The notes under the pieces are model-generated. The model ran no database searches. It was given only the letters and a program-made list of their open reading frames with translations, and was not told the DNA's origin. The position numbers were made by a program, and so were the translations under genes. A stretch of DNA of 64,000 nt from Mitsuaria sp. 7 (GTDB lineage: Bacteria; Pseudomonadota; Gammaproteobacteria; Burkholderiales; Burkholderiaceae_C), in the NCBI RefSeq assembly GCF_001653795.1, contig NZ_CP011514.1, forward strand, positions 3,552,279 to 3,616,278, written 5' to 3'. Positions 9,449-16,585 of this stretch are shown here, in pieces (position 1 is the first letter of the stretch; every line of letters begins with the position of its first letter).

Positions 9449-9491
9449 CCGCTGGCCCTCACCCCTGCCCTCTCCCGCAAGCGGGAGAGGG
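9449..9491. repeat. REP-like palindromic repeat, copy 1
   Basis: This element contains the perfect palindrome CTCTCCCGCAAGCGGGAGAG plus a conserved flank reading GCTGGCCCTCACCCC. Four more copies lie at 35270, 42812, 53036 and 53117. This copy sits between the convergent chitinase and GFA genes, where the hairpin could also end transcription. Confidence 0.85.
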
Positions 9492-9513
9492 CGTCATGCG
9501 AATCAGCGCGGCA

Positions 9514-9864
9514 TCAGGCGTCCCGGCCGTTGTAGTGCGTCACCGGGACGCTCTCCAGCTCGATGCCTTCCAGGCAGCGGACGTTGATCGCCGCCATCGC
9601 GTTGCCCTTCGGGTCCGTGCCCTCGGCATACGGATGGATCCCGCACACCGCGCAGAAGCGGTGCTTGATCGCGTGCTTGTTGAACAGGTAGGTGCTGGCC
9701 GCCGCCTCGTCCGTCTTCAGCCGGAACTGGGCCCGAGGCACGAACCACAGCAGCGAGCCCTTGCGCTGGCACATCGAGCAGTTGCAGGCCATCGCGCCGT
9801 CGATCTCGCCGTCCACTTCATAGGCCACGCGTCCGCAGTGGCAGCTTCCCTGGTATGTCGTCAT
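9514..9864 (-). CDS. GFA-family zinc protein (Gfa/CENP-V fold)
   Basis: This 116-residue protein matches the whole GFA/CENP-V fold family. The start MTTYQGSCHCG gives C8 and C10, ACNCSMC gives C26, C28 and C31, and FCAVCGIHPY gives C70 and C73. These are the structural and catalytic zinc cysteines. The founder Gfa accelerates conjugation of glutathione with formaldehyde, but most members are uncharacterised and may bind other thiols or carbonyl compounds. The length fits single-domain members. No formaldehyde-oxidation gene is adjacent, so the physiological substrate is open. Confidence 0.88.
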   Translation of the reverse strand: MTTYQGSCHCGRVAYEVDGEIDGAMACNCSMCQRKGSLLWFVPRAQFRLKTDEAAASTYLFNKHAIKHRFCAVCGIHPYAEGTDPKGNAMAAINVRCLEGIELESVPVTHYNGRDA

Positions 9865-10070
9865 GCCGTCTCCGCGCCTGATGGAGTCTGGAAGCGATCC
9901 ACCTTACCTCAAGCGCTGCCGGCAGCGGCATGTCACATCCCTGCCGGCTGCGTCGTCTTGTGAGTGGGAGCCCCGCGGTGTCGCCGCCGCCTCCCCTTCA
10001 CGATCGTCCATGCGACGCAGTCGGACTGATGCGGCTCAATCCGGGCAGCACGTCCCGGCCGGCGGCAAGC

Positions 10071-11141
10071 TCACAGCGGCGCGCACGCCGGGGCCTGCGC
10101 GACGACGACGGTCATCGGCTGCCGTCCGATCGTTGCCGCCCAGGCGCCCACAGCCGACAGTTGCTCCGCCATCTGCGCCTCGGACAGCCCCAGCAGGATC
10201 GTGCGGCAATGGGGCGCATGGTGGTCGATCAACCGACGCATGGCTCTCAGCGACTGGAACACCTCGTCCCGCACCGTCGGTTCGCCCAGGGTCAGGAACA
10301 GCAAGCCAGGGCCCTCCTGCCGGATGGCGCCCGGGCGCTCCTCCCCCGCATGGCTGTCATCCGCCTGCGTCGGCCAGGCCATCGCCAACGGCTGCAGCAC
10401 ATAAGGCAGCGATCCGACCAGGCCGCGGAGTGTCGGAGGGAGGTCCGCTCCTGCGGTTCCGCGCGTCATCGTCCGGTCGATGACGAAGTTCAGCGCTGCC
10501 ATCAGCCGGCTCACCGCCTCGAGCCCGTCGACGTCCGTCGATCGCGATCGACCATCCGGATCCCCGTCGCGCGACGATGACCGCCCCGCGATCGACATGC
10601 GCCCGCGGAACATCAGCAGGGCGTACGCCTGCTTGGCGAGGAAATCCGCCTCGCCGGCATAGACCGAGACGGTGATCTCGGAGAACGGCCAGCAGCCCGA
10701 GGCCAGCAGCCCGGAAAGCCCGGATCGCCAGCGGGCCACGCGCGGCGATCCAGGCACGCGATCCAGGCGCACCATGCCGATCCGGAGATAGGGCGCGAGA
10801 TCCCCGGTCTCACCGTCGATATCCGCGACGATCTCGTCAAACAGCGCGCGGTCGATCACGGCGACGTCCAGGTCGGACCGGTGCGCCTCGAAGCGGCGGG
10901 ACCGCATCATCGAGAACCCGAAACGCGCGGAACCGCAGACCTGCACCGCGCCGGCATCGACCCCGAACAGGCGGCCGATGGCCGGCGCCAGCAGGCTGCG
11001 GAACGGCGGCCAGCCCTTGAGCCACGCCTCGTCCAACGGAAGGAACATGCGCGCCAGCGCCGTCGAGAGGTCCGTCGCGCCGTCCAGGCGCTCATGGATC
11101 GCCGACTCGTTCATCGGCGCAGGCAGATCCGTGCACATCAC
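10071..11141 (-). CDS. Nucleotidyltransferase-fold protein, last gene of the leader-peptide export operon
   Basis: The 356-residue product has an apparent Pol-beta-type nucleotidyltransferase signature: CGSARFGFS at 69-77, then SDLDVAVID with D90 and D92. GS followed by DxD is the nucleotide- and metal-binding core of that superfamily. The C-terminal about 200 residues are not recognised; the end runs VRDEVFQSLRAMRRLIDHH and then an Ala-rich tail. The start is a GTG at 11141 overlapping the hlyD-like stop, or the next codon, an ATG at 11138. It is translationally coupled to the adaptor gene, which ties it to the export system. Whether it modifies a precursor, a protein or a nucleotide cannot be told from sequence. 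It does not resemble the other nucleotidyltransferase in this operon. Confidence 0.68.
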   Translation of the reverse strand: MMCTDLPAPMNESAIHERLDGATDLSTALARMFLPLDEAWLKGWPPFRSLLAPAIGRLFGVDAGAVQVCGSARFGFSMMRSRRFEAHRSDLDVAVIDRALFDEIVADIDGETGDLAPYLRIGMVRLDRVPGSPRVARWRSGLSGLLASGCWPFSEITVSVYAGEADFLAKQAYALLMFRGRMSIAGRSSSRDGDPDGRSRSTDVDGLEAVSRLMAALNFVIDRTMTRGTAGADLPPTLRGLVGSLPYVLQPLAMAWPTQADDSHAGEERPGAIRQEGPGLLFLTLGEPTVRDEVFQSLRAMRRLIDHHAPHCRTILLGLSEAQMAEQLSAVGAWAATIGRQPMTVVVAQAPACAPL

Positions 11142-12397
11142 ACCGCTCCCGATGCGGCGGGTGTCGTGGACACCGGCAGACTCCGGAACGGCGCCAGCAG
11201 CCAGTCGAGCAGACGCCGCTCCTCGACGACGAAATCAGCCGTCACCACGGACCCCGGCATCAATCGATAGGCATCGCCGCGATGCCGGATCACCGGATCG
11301 GCCAACGCGACGCGGACGCGGATCCTGGGCTCCTGCAGCTTGAAGTCGAAGGGCAGGTCCGTCGGCGTCGAGGGCACCGACCCCACGCTGAGCACGCGCC
11401 CCTCCACCACGCCGTAGGTCTGGTACGGAAAGGAGGCGACCTTGAGCTTGACGGACTGCCCGGCCTTCAAGCGCGTACCGACGGCCGTGCCGACCCAGAC
11501 CTCGGCCAGCAGCGCGGCATCGGTGGGTACGACGCTGCCGATCGACTGCCCCGCCGACACCGCATCGCCCGACTTCAGCGACAGGTTGAACAAGGTGCCC
11601 GACTGGCCGCTGAGTACGGCGTAATGCCCCTGGATCTGCGCTTCGTCCCGACGGATCAGCGCTGCCAGACGGGTCTCGCGCGCCTCCGACTGTGCAAGGC
11701 TGTTCGACGCCTGCGCCTGCTCGCGCTCCAGGGCGATGGCCCGCAGACGGCCGCTGAGCGCGTTGCGCTCCCGCCGCTTCTCGACGGCCAACTGGCGCGA
11801 ATCGAGCGAACGCAGCTCGATCTCCCGCACATAGCTCGGCGACACGAACCCCTCCTGCAGCAGGCGCTTCTGCTCGCTGACGCCGTCCTCGGCGCCATGG
11901 GAGCGACGTTCATGCAGGGCCAGCACTTCCTCGACCAGCGCCAGTTGGACACCCGTCTCATGCCGTTCCGCCTCCAACTGGGCCATCCGCAGCCGATGCG
12001 CCTCCCCCAGCGCCTCGAGCCGGTCGTCCGCCAGCCGGATGGCCTCCTCGGCATGAAGCTGGCGCACCCGCGACGACGCCGTCCCCTGCGGAAGATCGGA
12101 GTCCGTGCGGATCACCATCACGGGCGAGCCCTTGCTCACGACCTGACCCTCGGTGATCGCCACCGTGTCGATGATGCCCTCGCGCGCCGCGACCAGTCGG
12201 TGGAAGCCCGCCGAAGGCACCAGATAACCGTCTCCCGACTCCATGCGCGGATACCAGACGAGGAACAGGCTGGCGCCGACGACGCTCAGCAGCACCAGCC
12301 AGAACAAGGCCATGCCGCGCGCGAAGTCCAGCGAGATCGACACCGGCGCGCCGCTGCCGTGGCCGGTCCGCATCGCGGAGGCTCTGAACGTTTCCAT
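11138..12397 (-). CDS. HlyD-family periplasmic adaptor of the peptide exporter
   Basis: This 419-residue membrane fusion protein has a single inner-membrane anchor at about 29-48 (GMALFWLVLLSVVGASLFLV). A barrel-sandwich half (GIIDTVAITEGQVVSKGSPV) comes next, then a long alpha-helical hairpin (about 115-250, rich in Glu/Arg/Leu heptads). The second barrel half (FNLSLKSGDAVSAGQSIGSV) and the beta-barrel (LKAGQSVKLKVASFPYQTYG) close the protein. Such adaptors link C39-type ABC exporters to a TolC-like outer-membrane channel, which is not in this window. The start lies 3 bp after the stop of the preceding gene. CvaA/RaxA-type adaptors are the closest functional comparison. Confidence 0.88.
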   Translation of the reverse strand: METFRASAMRTGHGSGAPVSISLDFARGMALFWLVLLSVVGASLFLVWYPRMESGDGYLVPSAGFHRLVAAREGIIDTVAITEGQVVSKGSPVMVIRTDSDLPQGTASSRVRQLHAEEAIRLADDRLEALGEAHRLRMAQLEAERHETGVQLALVEEVLALHERRSHGAEDGVSEQKRLLQEGFVSPSYVREIELRSLDSRQLAVEKRRERNALSGRLRAIALEREQAQASNSLAQSEARETRLAALIRRDEAQIQGHYAVLSGQSGTLFNLSLKSGDAVSAGQSIGSVVPTDAALLAEVWVGTAVGTRLKAGQSVKLKVASFPYQTYGVVEGRVLSVGSVPSTPTDLPFDFKLQEPRIRVRVALADPVIRHRGDAYRLMPGSVVTADFVVEERRLLDWLLAPFRSLPVSTTPAASGAV

Positions 12398-12400
12398 GTC

Positions 12401-12916
12401 TCACCCTTCCCTTGTCATCGACACCAGCAGCAGTCCCCTGCCGGCACCCGCAGCGGCTGGACGCTCCGCGAGATAGAGGTTGGTCAGGAAGGCACTCATG
12501 CGTATCAGCACCTCCGCGCCCGCATCGACCGGCACCAGCCGCGCATCGACGCCGCGCGGCCGCGCGACGCGGACGGCCTCGCCCAGCGCCGCTGCGAGGC
12601 CGCCGGACGGCGCGGCGTCGCCCGCGACCGCGCGGTAGAACACGCCGCAGTCGATGTCCTTCGGCGCCCGCACGCGACCGTCCAGGAAGCTGCCGCCGAC
12701 GAGCAGCGACTCGACGACGGCCACCGGCGCGAGGACGTCGATCAGGCGCTCGAGTTCCGCGATCAGCGCCGAGCGCCGGCCCGGCTGCGCGTAGGCGTGC
12801 CGGAAAACTTTCCATGCCATCGGGAACGGCGACGATTCGCGGGTGCCGCAGCGCTCCACCGGTCCGAGGAACCGGGGCACATGACCGTCGGCGGACCAGG
12901 ACGGGACCGCGCTCAC
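12401..12916 (-). CDS. DUF6932-like nucleotidyltransferase-fold protein
   Basis: This 171-residue protein begins at a GTG overlapping the transporter stop (GTGA). That start is supported because VPSWSADGHVP matches the N-terminal F-xx-DGxLPxG signature of DUF6932 proteins. The core motif LLVGGSFLDGRVRAPKDIDC gives G75-S76 and D87xD89, the GS...DxD pattern of minimal nucleotidyltransferases. DUF6932 members often sit beside toxin, antitoxin or conflict genes, but their reaction is unknown. Position between the ABC exporter and its adaptor is unusual for a housekeeping enzyme and argues for a role in making, regulating or resisting the exported product. Confidence 0.66.
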   Translation of the reverse strand: MSAVPSWSADGHVPRFLGPVERCGTRESSPFPMAWKVFRHAYAQPGRRSALIAELERLIDVLAPVAVVESLLVGGSFLDGRVRAPKDIDCGVFYRAVAGDAAPSGGLAAALGEAVRVARPRGVDARLVPVDAGAEVLIRMSAFLTNLYLAERPAAAGAGRGLLLVSMTREG

Positions 12917-15087
12917 GGCGTCCCCGCCAGGGCGGCTGCCGCAGTCATCGCCGCCGGCGGCCCGTCGCCGACGGCATCCGGCGGCGGGACCGGCGTCGTC
13001 CCCGTGCCCCGCTTCACGCGCATCTCGCTGAGCCGCCCCTGCCGCAGATCGAAGGCGCGGTCCGCCAGGGTCAGCACCTCGAACCGATGCGCCACCGCGA
13101 TGCGCGTGATCTTCATTTCCTTGAGCACCGCATGAATCCGGCTCTCGCTGGCGAAGTCCAGGTGCGCGGTGGCCTCGTCGAGCAGCAGCACCCGGGGCCG
13201 CTTGTACAGCGCCCGCGCCAGGATCAGCCGCTGTCTCTGCCCCGCGGAGAAGGTGGACCCCATGTCGCCCACGTCGGTGGACAGCTGCATCGGCAGGCGC
13301 CGCACCTCGTCCTCGATGTTGGCCATGCGCAGGCACTCCCACACCCGGTCCTGATCGGCGCACTCGTCGAAGAAGGACACGTTCTCGATGATCGACCCCG
13401 CCAGCAGCTCGTCTTCCTGCAGCACCGTGCCGATCGTCCGGCGCATCGATTCCAGCGTCACCGAGGTCTGCGGGTTGTCGTCGTACAGGAGCTGCCCGCC
13501 CGAGGGCGGATACAGCCCCGCCAGCACCTTCAGCAGCGTGCTCTTGCCCGCGCCGGACGGCCCGGTGATGGCGATGAACTCCCCCGGAGCAACGCGCAGG
13601 TCGAGGTTGTCGAACACCGACCCCTCGCTCGCGGAATAACGGAACGACAACTGCACGGCGTCGATGCCGCCGGCATAGCCGTCGATGTCGCGCGCGCCCT
13701 GGTGGGCGGCATGCTCCGAGGGACTGAGCGCGATTTCCGCCACCCTGTGCGAATGGAGATCGGTCTGCCGCCACGAGGTCACGTAGGCCACGATCGCGGA
13801 CACCTTGCCGTTGAGCTGCTGGTAATAGGACAGGCAGGCGTACAGCGACCCCACGGTCAGGCGGCCGTGCATGCTCTCCTTGACGGCCAGGTAGGTGAGC
13901 GCGATGAGCAGCAGCCCTTCCAGCGTGACGATCACGTAGGTCTGGACGATGCGGAAACGCTCGGTCCGGTCCGAGGCCGAGATCGTCTTTGCAAACCGGT
14001 TGGACCAGGCCGCCTCGCGCTGGGTCTCGCCCCCCGCGGCCTTGATGGACTGGATGGCGCGGATGGTTTCGATGCGGAAGCCGCGCTCGGCGATGTCGGC
14101 CTGCAGCGCTTGTGCGCCCAGGCGGATGGACTGCGGAATGCAGGCGAGCTTGATGGCGTTGGTGATGCCCAGCCCGGCCACCGCGAGCAGCGCGACCGGC
14201 GCGCAGAAGAAGAACAACGCGCCGACCAGCAGCAGGACCAGCACGCCGTCCAGCAGCGTGGTGACCAGGCTGCCCGAGACCAGTTGCCGGATGGGGCCGA
14301 TGCTGTCGAAGCGCGACAGCGCATCGGCCAGGCGACGACGCTGGAACCAGGGCAACCCCAGCCGCAGCATCTGGCGGAACAGGCGCAGCGTCATCTCCCA
14401 CGACAGCGTCAGGGAGATGCGCGACGCCAGGATCGCGCGGCTGGCCTCCAGCGCGGTCGTCAGCAGACACAGGCCGACGAAGCCGAGCGCGATCGTGAGG
14501 TAGGCGTCATTGCCGGTCTGCGACAGCGCGTGGTCCACCGAGAACTGCAGGAACAAGGGCGCCAGCAGGGATCCGAGATGGAGCAGCACCGTGAAGAGCA
14601 GCGTGTACCCGAGCGCCCGCACGATCTCGCGCGACGGATTGACGAACGAGAACAGCGGCAGCGGCGAGGCCTGGCGGCGGCGCGTGAAGGCGGGCGTCGG
14701 GCAGAGCTCCAGCGCCGCACCGGTGAAGCTTTCGGCGCAGTCGCGCCAGGAGATCTCGGTCTCGCCGACCGCCGGGTCGACGACGATCAGGCCCTTGCGC
14801 CCCACCTTGCGAAGCACCACGAAATGGTTCATCCGCCAGTGCAGCACCGCGGGCAGACGCAGGTCTTTCAGCTCGTCGGGCTCGCAACGCACGGCGCGGG
14901 CCTGCAGATTCAACGAGGGTGCGATGTCGGACAGGGTCCTCAGGCTGGTGCCCCGCGTCGACGAGGGATGCTGCCGGCGCAGGTCGGAGAGCGCGATCTC
15001 CGAGCCGAGCAGCGTGGACACGATCGCCAGGCACGAGAGGCCGCACTCGGCACTTTCGTTCTGGAGTTGATGGCCGAGCCAGCTCAT
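12913..15087 (-). CDS. C39-peptidase ABC exporter (PCAT) for double-glycine leader substrates
   Basis: This 724-residue exporter opens with an intact C39 peptidase domain (about 1-130). The catalytic Cys is C15 (ESAECGLSCLA), the His H88 (WRMNHFVVL) and the Asp D104 (IVVDPAVGE). Six hydrophobic helices (about 165-440) form the ABC transmembrane domain. The nucleotide-binding domain has Walker A GPSGAGKST, the signature variant FSAGQRQRL and Walker B VLLLDEATAHLD. This is the CvaB/RaxB-type layout: the protease cuts after a GG leader and the ABC part exports the rest. I chose the ATG at 15087 because the peptidase starts there and it overlaps the Fic stop (ATGA). The two GG-leader genes upstream are the obvious substrates. 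Confidence 0.93.
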   Translation of the reverse strand: MSWLGHQLQNESAECGLSCLAIVSTLLGSEIALSDLRRQHPSSTRGTSLRTLSDIAPSLNLQARAVRCEPDELKDLRLPAVLHWRMNHFVVLRKVGRKGLIVVDPAVGETEISWRDCAESFTGAALELCPTPAFTRRRQASPLPLFSFVNPSREIVRALGYTLLFTVLLHLGSLLAPLFLQFSVDHALSQTGNDAYLTIALGFVGLCLLTTALEASRAILASRISLTLSWEMTLRLFRQMLRLGLPWFQRRRLADALSRFDSIGPIRQLVSGSLVTTLLDGVLVLLLVGALFFFCAPVALLAVAGLGITNAIKLACIPQSIRLGAQALQADIAERGFRIETIRAIQSIKAAGGETQREAAWSNRFAKTISASDRTERFRIVQTYVIVTLEGLLLIALTYLAVKESMHGRLTVGSLYACLSYYQQLNGKVSAIVAYVTSWRQTDLHSHRVAEIALSPSEHAAHQGARDIDGYAGGIDAVQLSFRYSASEGSVFDNLDLRVAPGEFIAITGPSGAGKSTLLKVLAGLYPPSGGQLLYDDNPQTSVTLESMRRTIGTVLQEDELLAGSIIENVSFFDECADQDRVWECLRMANIEDEVRRLPMQLSTDVGDMGSTFSAGQRQRLILARALYKRPRVLLLDEATAHLDFASESRIHAVLKEMKITRIAVAHRFEVLTLADRAFDLRQGRLSEMRVKRGTGTTPVPPPDAVGDGPPAAMTAAAALAGTP

Positions 15088-15902
15088 GCCGCCCTTCCCA
15101 CCCGCGGCGCCATCAGCAGTCCGAGCAATCGCATCATGTAGGTCACGAAAGGCGTCCAGTCGCGATGCAGCTCGACGATGCGCAGGGTGATCTCGTAGCC
15201 GCCGCGCGAGTGGAGGAAGGCCTCCTTGAGCGGCAGGTAGTCCCCCGGTCCGAGAATCCGGTCGAGCCGGTGGTTGAGGAGGATGCGGGACAGCCGGCCG
15301 TTCCCGTCCTTGAAGCAATGCAGGTTGTTCACCAAGACGTACTCGAATAAGGCGCGCGCGAGGCGCAGGATGTCGTCACCGGTCTCGGTGACGCTTTCCA
15401 GATGCGCCGTCAGGCGCGATACGGCGGTTGCGGCGTCGCAGAAGCGGATGACCCGCGCGCCGCTCTGATCGGCCCCGAAGATGTCGTGGCTGCGGATCTC
15501 GATGCCGGGACCGAGGTGGCGCCCGAGCGCCAGCAGATCCGGCAGGGCGATCTGTCGCCCGTCGACCGCCCTCTCCCACGTCCGCAGCGAGGCCGCCTCG
15601 AGCACCGACACGCCGTAGCGCGCGCACTGCCGGGGCTCCCGCTGAGCGATGTAAGGCGACAACTCGTGGTGCAGGGGCGAGAAGTCGAGGCGATCCAGGT
15701 CCGGGACGATGCCCGCCGGCTCGCGACGGCGGGCCGCGGCCCGCCGTGACCGCCAGTCGGTCGGGAGCCCGGCGGCGAGGCCGGCCAGGTCGGCGACGAA
15801 GCCAGCCGCGGCCCGCGCCGCGGCATCGGCCTCCCCGGCCGGGATCACCCGGCGCGGCAACGGCGCTGCGGTCGCCTGATCAGGGCTTGACGACCGGTCC
15901 AT
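15084..15902 (-). CDS. Fic-domain protein in the export operon
   Basis: From an ATG at 15902 the protein is 272 residues. The Fic active site is complete at 195-206: HCFKDGNGRLSR fits HxFx[D/E]GNGRxxR, with catalytic His H195. Fic enzymes usually move AMP, less often other phosphates, onto a protein hydroxyl. The flanks LFEYVLVNNL and ILLNHRLDRIL suit the Fic helical bundle. I find no clear inhibitory helix motif ([S/T]xxxE[G/N]), so it may be regulated in trans or be constitutively active. The start overlaps the precursor A gene by 23 bp and the stop overlaps the exporter start. A more upstream in-frame ATG at 16022 would add an Ala/Arg-rich extension and looks unlikely. The target is unknown. 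Confidence 0.83.
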   Translation of the reverse strand: MDRSSSPDQATAAPLPRRVIPAGEADAAARAAAGFVADLAGLAAGLPTDWRSRRAAARRREPAGIVPDLDRLDFSPLHHELSPYIAQREPRQCARYGVSVLEAASLRTWERAVDGRQIALPDLLALGRHLGPGIEIRSHDIFGADQSGARVIRFCDAATAVSRLTAHLESVTETGDDILRLARALFEYVLVNNLHCFKDGNGRLSRILLNHRLDRILGPGDYLPLKEAFLHSRGGYEITLRIVELHRDWTPFVTYMMRLLGLLMAPRVGRAA

Positions 15903-16086
15903 GGACAGGGTCGTCGCCGCCGCCCAGGCCGCCGCCTTCGTTGCCGCCCGAGCCCTCGCCCGGGCCCTCGCCAGGGCCCGGTTCGTCCGGAGGGGTCCAG
16001 GGATCGCTGCCGTCGTCGGCATAGACCGAATCGAGCGACGTGCCGCCCGTGACCAGATCGAGTTCTTCGTTGTTCAGAGTGCGCAT
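15880..16086 (-). CDS. Double-glycine leader precursor A (68 aa, leader plus linker only)
   Basis: The small protein starts MRTLNNEELDLVTGG, a textbook double-glycine leader for C39 exporters, with cleavage expected after G15. The mature part starts TSLDSVY and continues with a Pro/Gly/Glu-rich tail (PWTPPDEP, GEGSGGNEGGGLGGG) to residue 68. The same leader, TxLDSVY start, PWxPP motif and GGNEGGG linker occur in precursor B, where a folded domain follows. This gene therefore looks like a domain-less paralogue: either a short exported peptide or a truncated copy. It has no Cys, so no disulfide or lanthionine is possible. It overlaps the Fic gene. The start fits the conserved leader; upstream frame extensions do not. 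Confidence 0.85.
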   Translation of the reverse strand: MRTLNNEELDLVTGGTSLDSVYADDGSDPWTPPDEPGPGEGPGEGSGGNEGGGLGGGDDPVHGPVVKP

Positions 16087-16119
16087 GAGTGATGGAAGCC
16101 GATTCGTCGAATCGGCATT

Positions 16120-16159
16120 GAATGATGTTGGAATGAACGGGCGAATGAAGAGCGGATGA
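16120..16159. promoter_or_regulatory. Repeated GAATGA motifs before precursor A
   Basis: GAATGA or near matches start at 16120, 16131, 16143 and 16154 (the last reads GGATGA), about 11-12 bp apart. The same motif is phased upstream of precursor B. Next to it lies the palindrome CCGATTCGTCGAATCGG (16099-16115). The block lies within the 92-bp spacer between the small exported protein gene and precursor A. It could bind a regulator, or be a by-product of duplication. Confidence 0.4.
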
Positions 16160-16178
16160 AAGGCGCGTGTCGCGCCAC

Positions 16179-16577
16179 TCACTTCGCCGGCAGTCGGATC
16201 AATACCGAGGTGGTCGGCAGATCGGCCCGTTCGCGGAAGAACAGCAGCAGATCCGAATGGTCCTTGAAGCACATCAGGCTCGCGCCCAGCGGCAATGCGC
16301 GCGGTGTCTCCGCTTGCGCCTGTTTCAGGAGCGCATCGGCGATCGGTTGCCCCTGGTAGGCCACCGAGTCGATGCGTGCCGTCTGCGTGGCACGTTCGAA
16401 ATACGTCTGGACCACGATGCGACGACGGGACGTCGTGCATTCGAAGTCGTTGGTCGCGCGAATGATGCCGGGCCGCTCGTCCTCACGCAGTTCCAGCGTC
16501 GACAGATCGCCGGCCTGCGCGAAGCAGGACGATGCAGCCAGCAGCAGGAAGGCCGCGGCAGGGATCCTGAGACTCAT
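16179..16577 (-). CDS. Small exported protein of unknown function, possible immunity partner
   Basis: The 132-residue product has a clear Sec signal peptide (MSLRIPAAAFLLLAASSCFA, cleavage near AQA-G). The mature part of about 110 residues has the look of a small alpha/beta domain, with two Cys (FECTTSRRR and LMCFKDH) that could form a disulfide. I do not recognise a family. It starts 8 bp after the precursor B stop. In many toxin loci the gene directly after a secreted effector encodes its immunity protein, and a periplasmic location would suit protection against an exported hydrolase. That role is inference from position only. I chose the ATG at 16577 because the signal peptide begins there. 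Confidence 0.7.
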   Translation of the reverse strand: MSLRIPAAAFLLLAASSCFAQAGDLSTLELREDERPGIIRATNDFECTTSRRRIVVQTYFERATQTARIDSVAYQGQPIADALLKQAQAETPRALPLGASLMCFKDHSDLLLFFRERADLPTTSVLIRLPAK

Positions 16578-16585
16578 GGTGGACC

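Noticed and set aside
12917..14470. A long minus-strand frame upstream of the DUF6932-like gene, in the same frame
   Set aside because: It overlaps the ABC exporter in another frame and has no motif; only the part after the GTG at 12916 resembles a family.
15084..15902. Fic as half of a Fic-Fti (FicT/FicA) toxin-antitoxin pair
   Set aside because: No small FicA-like antitoxin precedes it; the preceding gene is a GG-leader precursor.
15903..16022. Longer Fic protein from the ATG at 16022
   Set aside because: The extra part is Ala/Arg low-complexity read from the Gly/Pro linker of precursor A in another frame.
15880..16086. Precursor A as a lanthipeptide or lasso peptide
   Set aside because: It has no Cys and few Ser/Thr in the core, and no LanM/LanB, cyclase or B1/B2 protein genes are nearby.
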